From: Pelodera strongyloides
Lineage: Eukaryota; Nematoda; Chromadorea; Rhabditida; Rhabditidae
NCBI GenBank assembly: GCA_036852015.1
Contig: JAANDG010000296.1
Span: 62,001 to 126,000, forward strand
DNA length: 64,000 bases
Direction: 5' to 3'
This document shows, one piece after another, positions 47,298 through 60,383 of this stretch. The notes beneath the pieces were generated by a model. That model had not been told where the DNA came from and did not search any database. It was given only the letters and a program-made list of their open reading frames with translations. The position numbers and the translations under genes are program-made. Numbering within the stretch: the stretch's first letter is position 1; each line of letters opens with the position of its first letter.

Positions 47298-50200
47298 CTA
47301 GAAGAATATTTTCGAGTGTCCAACAATCTTCGCTCGACAAGTTGGACATTTATCGATTGATTCTCGCGAGAAACATCCTTCACAAATACACACGTGAAGA
47401 CAGGAGAAGAAGACGATCGATGGCTGAAATTAGGTTTAGGCCGTTCAAAGTTATATGACACGTGGTTTTGCACCATTTCCATGTGCATTGTATGCTAATT
47501 GTGTTCCATTATGTGTCCGGACAATTTGATGAAGTCTGGGCGAGGTCGGCTCGCCCCGTGGTTTGCAGCGCATTTGTGAAAGTTATTTTGAACTCACCTT
47601 GTCCTCTAAGCAAATGCAACATTTTGTGACTTGCGATTCTATCAGGCCTAATTTTTCTTTAAGTTCATCTCTTTCTATGACCGCCTCGAACTTCTCCCGC
47701 TCCAAACAAGTAGATGAGGACGAATTGGAACGGATCTGAAAATAATAAATATATTTTTTTTTTGCTAAATCACGGCTAATGTATGTTCTATGACAACATT
47801 GATCAGCATGAAATTATCTGCAATTTAGTTATACATAGTACATATAGTAGGTCTCTAAACGTCACGGCTATGTCTCTCCTCTGCGGAACATGTCATAAGC
47901 AAATCTTGTACTCCCTTGAATAAAAGGTGCACTCTCTTGCAGCGTAAAAGAAATTTAAATGTTTTCATTGTTCACTTGTTAAGTTTTAGCAAGCACGTTT
48001 TGATCGCTGTACGTGTATTTTGAATAGTCGTCTAATGAGCAATTGGTTTTTGATTATTGCAACTAGAGACTCGTGTTACCTTTTACTTGAGCTTTCGCAC
48101 AAGAATGTATTTTTGCACGATGTTTTTTTTCAGCGTCAAATGCGCGTCTGACATCATCATTGAACTTGATTTGCAGCATTACTTTGTCGCTACGATGAAG
48201 TTTGCACGTAATAGATTCTGAAGCAGAGGGCATGTTGCCCGTCTAAGTTAAATGCCCGTCTGACACCATCACTGAAGTTGATTTGCAGCATTGCTTTGTC
48301 CCTACGATGAAGCTTGCACGTCGACTTAGTTTTGACGTCATAGATTCTGAAGCAGAAGACACTTTGCCCGTCTAAGTCAAATGCGCGTCTCACATCATCA
48401 TTGAACTTGATTTGCAGCATTACTTTGTCGCTACGATGAAGTTTGCACGGCGACTTATTTTTGACGTCATAGATTATGAAGCAGAAGACGTGTTGCCCGT
48501 CTAAGTCAAATGCGCCGCGCGCTCCTCGCTCTAGCGTGTTACCTTTTACTTGAGCTTTCGCACAATAATATATTTTTGCACGATGTTTTTTTTCAGCGTC
48601 AAATGCGCGTCTGTCATCATCATTGAACTTGATTTGCAGCATTACTTTGTCGCTACGATGAAGTTTGCACGTCGATTTATTTTTGACGTCATAGATTCTG
48701 AAGCCGAGGACATGTTGCCCGTCTAAGTTAAATGCCCGTCTGACACCATCACTGAAGTTGATTTGCAGCATTGCTTTGTCGCTACGATGAAGTTTGCACG
48801 TCGACTTAGTTTTGACGTCATAGATTCTGAAGCAGAAGACATGTTGCCCGTCTGAGTCGAATGCGCGTCTGATATCATCATTGAAGTTGATTTGCAGCAT
48901 TACTATGTCGCTACGGTGAAGTTTGCACGTCGACTTATTTTTGACGTCATAGCTTCTGAAGCAGAAGACATGTTGCCCGTCTGAGTCAAATGCCCGTCTG
49001 ACATCATCATTGAAGTTGATTTGCAGCATTACTATATCACTGCGGCGAAGTTTGCACGTCGATTTATTTTTGACGTCATAGATTCTGAAGCAGAAACGGT
49101 ATTGCCCGTCTGAGTCGAATGCGCGTCTGACATCATCATTGAAGTTGATTTGGAGCATTACTATGTCGCTACGGTGAAGTTTGCACGTCGACTATTTTGA
49201 CGTCATAGATTCTGACAAAAGACATGTTGCCCGTCTAAGTCGAATGCGCGCCGACATCATCATGAAGTTGATTTGCAGTTCTTGTCGCTACGGTGAGTTG
49301 CACGTCGACTTTTTTGACGTCTAGATTCTGAAGCAGAAGACATGTTGCCCGTTTAAGTCAAATGCGCGTCTGACATCATCATGAAGTGATTTGCAGCATT
49401 ACTCTGTCGCTACGGTGAAGTTTGCACGTCGGCTTATTTTTGACGTCATAGATTCTGAAGCAGAAGACATGTTGCCCGCCTAAGTCAAATGCGCGTCTGC
49501 CATCATCATTGAAGTTGATTTGCAGCATTATTCTGTCGCTACGATGAAGTTTGCACGTCGATTATTTTTGACGTCATAGATTCTGAAGCAGAAGACATGT
49601 TGCCCCGCTAAGTCAAATGCGCGTCTGACATCATCATTGAAGTTGATTTGCAGATTACTTTGTCGCTAATGAAGTTTGCACGAGACTTATTTTGACGTCA
49701 TAGATTCTGAAGCAGCGCAGAAGCAGGCGAATGAACCTCACTTCTGGGCTTGTCTCTTACTACTGAATACGTTAGCACTTTGAACGAGCGATTCGATGAT
49801 TTTCATTTTTGATGACGTCATCAACAGAAACATTTCCATATATGGAGCGCGCGAGTGGAGCTTTTCTGGAATTTGATATCGTGTTGTTCATGGGTCCCGA
49901 AATGGAAGTCCACACCACGGTATCAGCATTTTCATTTTTTTTGGCACTTTGCCAAATAAAAAAGTCTAAACGGAAATTAGAGTTCCTTTTCCGGTAGACG
50001 GATCGATATTGGCCGCTTACTCTGCGTCTTCGTAGTCGCCGTGCTCTTTAGTCGTTCTCTAACTCACTTCGAACGCTTATAGCTCGCTGCGGAGTCGCTG
50101 TGGAATTTTTCCTCAGTGTTCGCGTTTGCTTATCTCATTGAGCTCTAATTTCGTAGCCATGAAGCAGAGAAATCGGAGATGCATTTTCCTATGTTCCGCC

Positions 50201-53200
50201 CGTTACCGTTACGCGAAACGGCAAACTTTTTTTATAGAGGGGTGCTTAGACTAGAGCTCGGCGCGCGCTGCGCGCGCGCCTCGCTCTAGCGTTTTACGTT
50301 TTACTTGAGCGTTCGCGCAAGCCTTATATTTTATGTACTATTTTCCTTTTTTTTCTGCGTTAAATGCGCGTCTGACATCATCGGTGAAGTTGATTTACAT
50401 CATTAATATATCACTACGGTGAAGTTTGCACGTCTACTTATTTTTGGCGTCATAGCTTCTGAAGCAGAAACGGTTTTGCCCGTCTTAGTCGAATGCGCGC
50501 CTGACATCATTATTAAAGTTTATTTGAAGCATTGCTATGTCGCTACGGTGAATTTTGCACGTCAACTTATTTTTGACGTCATAGATTCTGCAGCAGAAGG
50601 CATGTTGCCCGTCTAAGTCAACTGCGCGTCTGACATCATCATTGAAGTTGATTTGCAGCATTACTATATCAATACGGTGAAGTTTGCACGTCGACTTATT
50701 TTTGACGTCATAGCTTCTGAAGCAGAAACGGTATTGCCCGTCTGAGTCGAATGCGCGTCTGACATCATCATTGAAGTTTATTTGAAACATTACTATGTCG
50801 CTACGGTGAAGTTTGCACGTCGACTTATTTTTGACTTCATAGATTCTGAAGCAGAAGACATGTTGGCCATCAAGTCAAATGCGCGCCTGACATCATCATT
50901 GAAGTTGATTTACATCATTAATATATCACTACGGTGCAGTTTGCACGTCGACTTATTTTTGACGTCATAGATTCTGAAGCAGTACTGCCCGTCTGAGTCG
51001 AATGCGCGTCTGATATCATCATTGAAGTTGATTTGCAGCATTACTATGTCGCTACGGTGCAGCGGGTGAAGTTTGCACGTCGACTTATTTTTGACGTCAT
51101 AACTTCTGAAGCAGAAGACATGTTGCCCGTCTGAGTCAAATGCCCGTCTGACATCATCATTGAAGTTGATTTGCAGCATTACTATGTCAATACGGTGAAG
51201 TTTGCACGTTCGACTTATTTTTGACGTCATAGATTCTGAAGCAGAAACGGTATTGCCCGTCTGAGTCGAATGCGCGTCTGACATAATCATTGAAGTTGAT
51301 TTGGAGCATTACTATGTCGCTACGGTGAAGTTTGCACGTCGACTTATTTTTGACGTCATAGATTCTGAAGCAGAAGACATGTTCCCCGCTTAAGTCAAAT
51401 GCGCGTCTACCATCATCATTGAAGTTGATTTGCAGCATTAATATATCACTACGGTGAAGTTTGCACGTCGACTTATTTTTGACGTCATAGATTCTGAAGC
51501 AGAAGACATGTTGCCCGCCTAAGTCAAATGCGCGCCTGACATCATCATTGAAATTGATTTACATCATTAATATATCACTACGGTGAAGTTTGCGCGTCGA
51601 CTTATTTTTGACGTCATAGATTCTGAAGCAGAAACGGTACTGCCCGTCTGAGTCGAATGCGCGTCTGATATCATCATTGAAGTTGATTTGCAGCATTACT
51701 ATGTCGCTACGGTGAAGTTTGCACGTCGACTTATTTTTGACGTCATAGCTTCTGAAGCAGAAGACATGTTGCCCGTCTGAGTCAAATGCCCGTCTGACAT
51801 CATCATTGAAGTTGATTTGCAGCATTACTATGTCGCTGCGGCGAAGTTTGCACGTCGATTTATTTTTGACGTCATAGATTCTGAAGCAGAAACGGTATTG
51901 CCCGTCTGAGTCGAATGCGCGTCTGACATCATCATTGAAGTTGATTTGCAGCATTACTATGTCGCTACGGTGAAGTTTGCACGTCGACTTATTTTTGACG
52001 TCATAGATTCTGAAGCAAAGACATGTTGCCCGTCTAAGTCAAATGCGCGTCTGACATCATCATTGAAGTTGATTTGCAGCATTACTCTGTCGCTACGGTG
52101 AAGTTTGCACGTCGACTTATTTTTGACGTCATAGATTCTGAAGCAGAAGACATGTTGCCCGCTTAAGTCAAATGCGCGTCTGCCATCATCATTGAAGTTG
52201 ATTTGCAGCATTACTCTGTCGCTACGGTGAAGTTTGCACGTCGGCTTATTTTTGACGTCATAGATTCTGAAGCAGAAGACATGTTGCCCGCCTAAGTCAA
52301 ATGCGCGTCTGCCATCATCATTGAAGTTGATTTGCAGCATTATTCTGTCGCTACGATGAAGTTTGCACGTCGACTTATTTTTGACGTCATAGATTCTGAA
52401 GCAGAAGACATGTTGCCCGCCTAAGTCAAATGCGCGTCTGCCATCATCATTGAAGTTGATTTGCAGCATTATTCTGTCGCTACGATGAAGTTTGCACGTC
52501 GACTTATTTTTGACGTCATAGATTCTGAAGCAGCGCAGAAGCAGGCGAATGAACCTCACATCTGAACTTGTCTCTTACTACTGAATACGTTATCACTTGG
52601 AACGGATCGATTCCGATGATTTTCATTTTTGATGACGTCATCACCAGAAACATTCCCATATATGGAGCGCGCGAGTGGAGCTTTTCTGGAATTTGATATC
52701 GTTTTGTTCACGGGTCCCGAAAGGGAAGTCCACACCACGGTATCAGCCATTTTTATTTTTTTTGGCACTTTGCCAAATATCAAAAGTCTAAACGGAAATT
52801 AGATTTCCTTTTCCGGTACACGGATCGATATTGGCCGCTTACTCTGCGTCTTCGTAGTCGTCGTGCTCTTTAGTCGTTCTCTAACTCACTTTAATCGCTT
52901 ATAGCTCGCTGCGGAGTCGCTGTGGAATTTTTCCTCAGTGTTCGCGTTTGCTTATCTCATTGAGCTCTAATTTCGTAGCAATGAATCAGAGAAATCGGAG
53001 ATGCATTTTCCTATGTTCCGCCCGTTACCGTTACGCGAAACGGCAATCTTTTTTTATAGGGGGTTGCTTAGACATACATATGGCGAGCACTTTACAAAAT
53101 CATTAATCAAAGAGTTAACCAGGTCTGACATATGTACAAAACAGGTCAAGTTTTAGAAAATCTAAAATGAAAAAAAAAATGTATGAAAAAACCATCACTC

Positions 53201-56200
53201 ACTGTATCTCTTAATCTCTCGTTCTCATCTTCTAGCGTCCGTATCCTCTCAATTTCAACCGCTCTCTCGTCTCGCTCTTGCTTTAGATCATTTATTTCCT
53301 GAAGAAATTTTAAAATTTTAAAGTTGCATTGCAGAATACCTCACATGGAAATATATCGACCAACGTCCGTTTGAAAAACCGGATGTTATAACGCTTTGCC
53401 TGGCAAGAATAAGCCGAGCTCGTGATCTCACCTTCATCCGACTCTCAAGTTCAGTGTCATATTGCCGTTTTCGATGTGTTGACAATTCCTTCTGATCAGA
53501 GAGTTCCTTGTGAAGTCGTAGGTTTTCGATTGTCTAAAATATTTGCTAGATAAATTTTATTGAGAAGCACTAGGACCAATTGCTAAGTTTTGGTCTTAGA
53601 GTAATACGAAACATTCGAGTTCATTCGAAGCGACAAACCGGTGCACATGTATGGGACAGCGTGCGCTCACACTTCGGAGTGCGATTCTTGGGCTGCGCAC
53701 AGCCGTTTCGACCCTTCTGTGCTCTATCGTGATCTTATTTAGGCTCATCCCGAAATTGCTGCTCCAGTTGACATTGCTACAGCTACAGTGAGTGTGAGTG
53801 GTATCAATCAATAACACTACTGAATTCTGAATAAACCAACCAGTTCATCGATCTTTCCTCGATTCTCGTTCAACGTTCGCCTCAATTTCTCGTTTTCTTC
53901 ACGCTCGACCCGGAGATTGTCGCCCTGAGAATATTCGAGTTAGTCTTCATGACTATTGACTTTTCCATAGTAATACTATTACACTTCTGTGATCGCACGT
54001 TTCTTTCACCGTGTACTAGTTCATTCATAAGTGAACATCGGCTGTTGATTACTTACAAACCCCAAAAATCATGAAAATAAGTTACCGGCCTTTTTTTTGA
54101 AACGCATAGTGGACAGCTGAAATCTGACGTATTTAGGCAAAGTTGCTCGAATTTAGCTCAATTTTTTATTATAATTTATCATTTATGTTCATTTGCATAA
54201 TCTGCATAAGAATGCTGGTGTGCTCGATGTGTGTTAGAAACCGGCCGGTATTTCTTTACTACAGTCACTCATAGTGCTTGCACAAACTACTCACTCCAGT
54301 CTATTTTATTTAATAGCGAGTACTTCTGTAGATTGTGGTTGTGTAGTTTGTATCACGGTCGTTATTGTTCAAAAACAAACCTCATCCTTCAACCTGTTTA
54401 ATGTCTGTATTTCCCGTTCTTCGGCCCTATCCTTTTCACTTGTTTCCTTTTGCAATTGCGTTTCCAAATGCCGAATGCGTTCCTGAAATTAGAATATTGC
54501 ATCTAGCACGGTCTTACCTCATATCACTACTCAGGAAACAGGGTGTGCGCCACAGGCGCGCTGCCTGGAAATAATATCTTTTCGCGCACCTCTGGCGCGC
54601 CTCCCGAGCAGTCTAGGAATCCCCAGCCTCCCCATCACTTGAGGTCCCCTTTTTGCGCCGAGAGTTCGCGAAGCTTACCTCTTCATGTGTGGAAAAAACG
54701 GCAACAAGCATAAAGTGAACCTTGTCATGAGAATGATTTCTACCAGAGAACCTTTTACTATTCTTATCATAACATCTTCACCTTTAGTATGGTGAATTGC
54801 ATGTCCACTTCTCTTTTCGTTCTTTCTTGTTCTTTGTCGAGAGTGGCAATCAAACGATTGATATCGTGACTGTCATTACGACCATTTCTGAAAAAGGGTA
54901 CTAGTTTAAATATTATACAATGGTGTTAAAAATGGTACCGACTTGATAATGTGGTTGCAGATCTGGTAAGAGGGGGAAAAGGGCCGCTAAGAGAGATAGA
55001 GAGAGAGGAGAGAGGGAGAAAGAAATTGAGAGAGGCGAGAGATGAAGAGAAGGATGGACAGCGATAAAGGGGTTGAGAGAGGTAGAGAACAAGAGATAAG
55101 AAAACATGATCATAATTTAACTAAACATTTGCTAACCTCGGTTGTGATGACGTGCCTAAATTCAGGCTACTCGACCGTGACACTGATGCACTTCGAGGTG
55201 CCATCAGATTTCTAGACGAAGTAGGGCGATCCGCACTAAAGAAAAACGATCGGATCATGATTAAAGGATCAGGTCCACATAAAAAAAAATGCAAAACGCT
55301 TTCGGCAGCTTCGTTGAAGTAATCCGGGAGATATATCAAAGAAAATTGGGGAAGTTTTTTGTGGGTTTTTTTATGTGAGTCTTTAAAAAAATCCGCCCGA
55401 CTATATGAAGCTGACCAACATTCATTCGTTTCAAGAGCCCGGTATAATTGAAAGTTCGAGTTGATAAAGAAATCTAATTGAAAGTTCAAGTTAAGTCGAT
55501 AAAGCAATTAACATACTGTTTCGAGTCGCCGTTGTACAGTGAAAGTCTTAGTTTCGGATGATCAGACAGTGAGTTTTGTGCCTCGTTCAATATGTCCAGC
55601 ATAGTGTTCGTATTCTCAAATGCGCTATATCCCTCAGGCTGAAATAGATTACAGTAAAACAAGTGTGGACATTTAAAGCAGTATAACACGTGGTTTGTGA
55701 AGCGGATGCTGGAGAACTGAATTCCCATGTATTATGTGCAAAGATGGGGCAGAGTGACACACAATTTGCATATAATACATGAAATGCAGTGATCCAGTGT
55801 TCGCTTCAAAAGCCACTTTGAATATGAAGTTATGCTGGGACAAACCAAGCTGTTTATAGAAGAAAAAAGAATGTAAAATTTCGCTGAAATAAACACATGT
55901 AAAAGTAACAACTTTGCCCAGTATTTATAGCAGGTCAAACAAGTTTTATGAGAAAAATGACGTTTTTTTTAGATTTTCCAATATTTGACAAAGTTTCTGT
56001 ATTGTTGAAATAGTAAAAAGTAAGATGTTCTCAGGATGTATGGACAGCAAAATGGAAGGGCACACAATTTGCATATATTGCACGATAATGCAGTTGCCCA
56101 GCACGTGTTTTAAAACCACATGCCATATCGCTTTAAAACTGCACGGAAAAGTGAAAACGTACATCTTCTGGCGCATTCATATTCAATGCTTTCATAATAG

Positions 56201-56826
56201 CTTCGTCTCCAAAACCCATGTCCTTAGCGAGCCGAAGCTGATCCTAAAACGTATTTACTAAAGAATTAAAAAAAATAATAACTATAAAAATAAATAAATA
56301 TATTGTAGTTCATACAAACTAAATGCTGAATTTTGCAGACACAGAGGTGTATTTTTAGTGTCGATTCAGTACAAATTAGTATGCGGTATACTATTTTTTT
56401 TCCAGGGGCGTAACCCTCTAATTACATAAATATGTAATTGCTAAAGAGTAATTTGCTCACCCGTAATGTTGTTTGGCCCTCGTCGGCCATAGTGGCTCCC
56501 CAGTGTAAAGAACCTAAAAAATGTTGTTTAAGATTTTAATAGTAAAATGATAAAGACCCTACCATCGATCTAATCGTAACCACGGGAAACCAATGTCTAT
56601 AGGCTATAGGGTGGGAGCCTAAATATACGGTAGAAATAAAGAAACACAAAATGACCAGCCTCACTTACCACATTCAGAGACTGATAGACTGATAGATGAC
56701 ACTCTTTCAGAGACTGATAGACTGATAGGTGACAAGTTTCGGGGCATTTAACTCCAAACAAAACATACTGCAATACTCACGTCTATCGTCTGGCCCAAAT
56801 ATCTCATGGATAGTTTTGAGAGCCAT
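47298..56826 (-). CDS. UBA - coiled-coil - RING protein, IAP-like E3 without BIR domains
   Basis: Twelve exons join in frame on the minus strand: 56826-56781, 56513-56461, 56243-56163, 55638-55517, 55235-55137, 54887-54782, 54482-54381, 53924-53841, 53533-53432, 53298-53203, 47735-47598 and 47423-47298 (stop TAG); 384 residues. Residues about 34-80 look like a UBA domain (LRLAKDMGFGDEAIMKALNM, then FENTNTMLDILNEAQNS), which in IAPs binds ubiquitin chains. Next come a Ser-rich linker (SASVSRSSSLNLGTSSQ) and about 170 residues of charged coiled coil (HLETQLQKETSEKDRAEERE, VEREENEKLRRTLNENRGK). The C-terminus is a RING finger: CCICLED, SCLHVCICEGC, DKCPTCRAKI. RING and its spacing to the C-terminus resemble XIAP/cIAP. 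It should act as an E3 ubiquitin ligase; substrate unknown. A 5.5 kb intron with a satellite separates the coiled coil from the RING exons. Confidence 0.85.
48060..53075. repeat. Composite 129-bp satellite with head and tail blocks
   Basis: Fills the intron between exons 53298-53203 and 47735-47598. The unit of 129 bp contains GACGTCATAGATTCTGAAGC, ACATGTTGCCCGTCTGAGTC and ATTGAAGTTGATTTGCAGC. Arrays run about 48140-49735 and 50365-52545. A head block (GTTACCTTTTACTTGAGC, ending CAGCGTCAAATGCGCG) occurs at about 48075, 48537 and 50290. A tail block of about 500 bp (from AAGCAGGCGAATGAACCTCA through GATGACGTCATCA to GCTTAGAC) occurs at 49720-50250 and 52532-53073. A GC hairpin (CGGCGCGCGCTGCGCGCGCG) separates tail 1 from the next head. 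Units are shortened or frame-broken at 49180-49420 and 49655-49700. Confidence 0.9.
54085..54260. mobile_element. Family B foldback MITE, decayed
   Basis: ACCGGCCTTTTTTTTGAAACG on the left and AACCGGCCGGTATTTC on the right, with CATTTGCATAATCTGCATAAG inside. Both TTAA ends are lost. Confidence 0.65.
55673..55815. mobile_element. Family A foldback MITE in a RING-gene intron
   Basis: TTAA AGCAGTATAACACGTGG on the left, then GAATTCCCATGTATTATG; the right arm GTGATCCAGTGTTCGCTTC is diverged. Starts 35 bp from exon 55638. Confidence 0.65.
56025..56136. mobile_element. Family A MITE, mostly right half
   Basis: GCAGTTGCCCAGCACGTGTTT, then ACATGCCATATCGCTTTAA. Ends 21 bp before the GTACGT donor of exon 56243-56163. 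Confidence 0.6.
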
Positions 56827-59018
56827 AGCGGTAAAATTAAATATTTAGATGTTTTGGTACAAAGAAGTATATTAATAGGTACTAAATAAAAGTGTATAGT
56901 AGGTACTAAATATGTTGTACAAAGAAGTATATTAATAGGTACTAAATAAAAATGTACAGTAGGTACTAAATATGTTTTGTATAAAATAATACAGTTAGCG
57001 GCTTAGTGGAAGTACAGTAGGTGCTTAGTATGTTCTCGTAGAAATATAGATAGTTGGCTATAATGGTAGTGGGACTTTATATGCCCTCGTAGAATAAACA
57101 GCTGATTTAGTATAATGGTAGTAGGCTCTTAGTATGAGGTTGCCTGTCTCTGGCGCCGGAAACGCAATAATGCTATAACGGCGCGTCAAAACGTGCGGGC
57201 GTGTGTTGATATCAGTGTACTAATCGTGAAAAGTCTCTTATCTTAAAATAAAATTCAAGCCCCAAGTCATCGCTAAAAAAGTGCGAATAAAACTAAAACG
57301 TGGGAAGAAACCGAGTGAATCAGAGTTGTTAAAATCAGAAATTAATAACAACTCCCTCACACCCGAATTTAGATAACCCCACAGGCGACAGGAAACGCTG
57401 ACGTGTTAGTTAGTCATTTAATTAGACACAGATAATTTTTCAAGCTCATGACAAAAGTTAGAAAAACCTCCTTCCAAAAAAAACTGAGAACTGCAAATGA
57501 AGGATTGAATCCGAGCTGTGCCCTACACTGGAATACGGAATAATTGCCGAAACCATGGTAAAACCGTCGCTGGTCGGTCATCAAATGGTCTTCATCGAAA
57601 AACATGTGGCGACTGGTTAGTGACCATTTGGTGACCATGTGGTGACAAGTTGACAACGATTTCAGAGAAAACTTGGTCACGAAGAGGTCACCAAATGGGT
57701 TGGCCCCTAAAAAACCTGCGAACCGTCACCAAATGGTTCCTCCGTTTTTTTATGCCTTATGCCTATTATGTATACATGTTCAATGAGAACTCACCGGTAC
57801 TAAGCATCTGGCTTCTCTAATTGTTCTCAAATAGAATATAGATTAATTAGAAGGTAATCATTCGGTATAAGTACAGAAAATTATTATAACAAACAACAAT
57901 TCTTCTAGTATTACTTCGTAGGGAATGTGGCTTACAGTTTCATTTCATCTCCCGCCATACATTATTTGCATACTGATCGTCGTTTTATCATAAAAAAAAG
58001 CCTGTATCTCTGCTTCTCTCTCTATGTCGCTTTTTCTCCATTTCCCTCTGTGTTTCTCTGTCTCTCTTCACCCTCAGACATCCCTCAAAGAACTCCGATT
58101 TGGCGTTTTCTCTTCAATGCAAACATTCAGAAAAAACACACAATAGACGAATATAGAAAAAGGAAAAGTCTGCAAGGTGTAAATTTTAAATTTGCCTAAA
58201 GATAAGGAAGATTTGCTGGTTTTGAGACGGGGTTCACAGAGAGAAAAACGGAGAGAGAGAGAACGAGAGAGAACGAGAAGAGAGAGGACACAGAGAGAAA
58301 ACGAGAAAGAGAGATAGAGAGATAGAGAGACAGGTAGAGAGGAGAGAAGTGAATAGATGTTTTCACGTTTTTAAATTTAAGCTCAATTCGGGTGAAAATG
58401 GCATATTCCTAGTTTTAAGATGATATATACGCACAAGTCATCTACGCATTTGCATGAAAATTTTGACTTGCTTATGTAGTGTTGTCATTTTCGAAAAGCT
58501 TCATCACTGACTTGTAATCGTATTGAGGTATGATGATGAAAATCAAAATTCGTCACGATGAACTTTAAAAAGTTTCCGAAAAAAAGAGCGACTAAATTTC
58601 ATGACATTTGCTTTGGAAAACGCGCTGTTTCTGAGTGAGAAAAGTTAATAAAGTAGGAAACGTAAATACGAATGGAGATTCAGTGAAGCTGTAAAAATAA
58701 TTTATAATCTACAAAAAAGTTCGTTCTAAAAAAAAAAAAAAAAAAAAAAAGAGAGAAAAAAGAGAAAGAAAATAAAATAAAACTAAAGCAAAGCTCTGGT
58801 TCCTGCCTTTCCTAGATTCAAGATGACAATATATTATTTGTTAATTACACAGTTCAGAGGCCACATTCACCACTCCAATTCCCTCGTGGAACTAAGTCTC
58901 TGGGGACAGAAAATAACATTCTAATGTGAGAGACGCAGAGAAAAAGAAGGGGAATTCCCCATGGGGAATTGAGTAGTGAATATGACGAATATGATTTCAG
59001 TACAGACAGCCCACCTTT
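56827..59018. other. Intergenic or long intron with repeats
   Basis: Holds a degenerate tandem of AGGTACTAAATA words at 56870-57000, a CCATTTGGTGAC foldback at about 57560-57745, purine-rich tracts at 58240-58345, an A-tract at 58728-58750 and a family J MITE at 58855-58990. No supported exon. Confidence 0.5.
58855..58990. mobile_element. Family J foldback MITE abutting a splice donor
   Basis: TTCAGAGGCCACATTCACCA on the left and GTAGTGAATATGACG on the right. Its right edge is about 25 bp from the GTGGGC donor of exon 59135-59019. Confidence 0.6.
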
Positions 59019-59135
59019 CCTGGGGTTTCCATTAGTGTCCTCTCCACTACTCGAAGTCAATATAGAAAGACAGTCTAGAGACTTCGTCCGATCTTTCATC
59101 TGTAATTGGTCTTTGCGAATCTTCCTCAATGCCAT
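59019..59135 (-). CDS. Possible exon: basic/Ser-rich, begins with ATG
   Basis: Open from ATG at 59135 to a GTGGGC donor: MALRKIRKDQLQMKDRTKSL, then LSILTSSSGEDTNGNPRK, phase 1 out. It could be a further exon of the gene seen at 60384-62379, but entry in phase 0 from there does not fit, so it may be an alternative start or another gene. Confidence 0.45.
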
Positions 59136-60194
59136 ATCTTAAATGCCGTTTTAGTTTAAAATCTAAAATCCAACGAGATGTTAACGTTGTACGGCACGTG
59201 GTTCGTCAAGGCTTTCCGGCCACCCACAAAGTCGGGCAAAATTTGCAAAACGCCTACATGGCACGCAACATAACGCTTTAGCTAGCTAGCAGCAAACCTC
59301 TTGTAATGGAGAAAAAGCCACAATTACTAACGTTTAGTTGATACTTTGTATATTTTCCGGTCTACACGTGCTTTGGTATACTCTGTTTGGTTTATAATAC
59401 GCCATAACTTGCTCTTTTTGGATTTTTATCTATTTGTAATACACGACTTTATGACGACCATTTTGATATACAAAAGTAAATAAAAACCAAAACAAAAGCA
59501 ATATTTTTGTGGAGTAACGGTAATATTCAGTCTATCAAGGTCAATAACCATAGTCGTTCTAATAGCTAGAGCAGGTAGCGCAGTTTTCACTGCAAGTGCC
59601 AACAAGAGTTTGCTTGCATAATTTCAGTAAAGCCGATTAAAATTTTGTCGACACAGAGACAGTCGTTTTCAACTGCAAACCGCTTTTTTGTATGAGAAAC
59701 TGAGATACATTTTCGGCGAAAAACTACACAAAAGATTGTTTCTTTATTCGGAAAATGGCGGCTTTTTATGAATCAATGAAAACACATATATGATTCAAAA
59801 TTCACTCAAAATTTGCAACGAAAACAGAATATGTTTATTGTAGGATCAATCGAGACTAATATGTGAATCCGCACCCTCACAGACTTTGCTCGTCTATGTT
59901 ATACGATTTGTTATGCAAGTTTAGATATAAGATCAATTATGCAAGTTCACGTTCTGAGGCAGCAAAAGGGGGGATCAATTCCGGAGGGATATGACCTTTT
60001 TGTAAAACATAATTACCCTCAATGGAGCGCTAAACATTCGCAAATTGGCGCACCTGTGGCGTACTTATGGCGCGCTCTATTCGCACTCAAAAAGAGTTGA
60101 AACATTTTTTCGCCGCGCACCATTTTCCGGACCATTTTTCATCAGCGCATGGATCCTGCCAGGCTTTTTTCTACCTTTACAAACCTTGTTAATA

Positions 60195-60367
60195 TTAAAG
60201 CGAAATAACAGCCGGATTTGAAAAATATGTTGGACAATTGAATTGCTATGTATTTATGCTAACTGAATAGAACTGAGGGTGGAACCTTTTAAGTCTAATC
60301 ATGCATAGCGCATGGAAATTCAGTTACTCAACATATGCTACAAAAAGCAGCTGTCGGACCGCTTTAA
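60195..60367. mobile_element. Family B-like foldback MITE
   Basis: TTAA at both ends; AGCGAAATAACAGCCGG on the left and CAGCTGTCGGACCGCT on the right. Lies 11 bp from the GTAAGG donor of exon 60475-60384. Confidence 0.75.
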
Positions 60368-60383
60368 CAATAAGTTTCCTTAC

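Noticed and set aside
48190..49158. 322-codon minus-strand ORF (MLQINFNDDVRRAF repeats) as a repeat protein
   Set aside because: It follows from a 129-bp tandem unit with no stop in one frame. Neighbouring units are broken by indels, and the whole lies inside an intron bounded by good splice sites.
49720..50300. Helitron 3' end at the GC hairpin before CTAG
   Set aside because: Hairpin and CTAG are present, but the flanking A/T insertion bases and a 5' TC end could not be shown.
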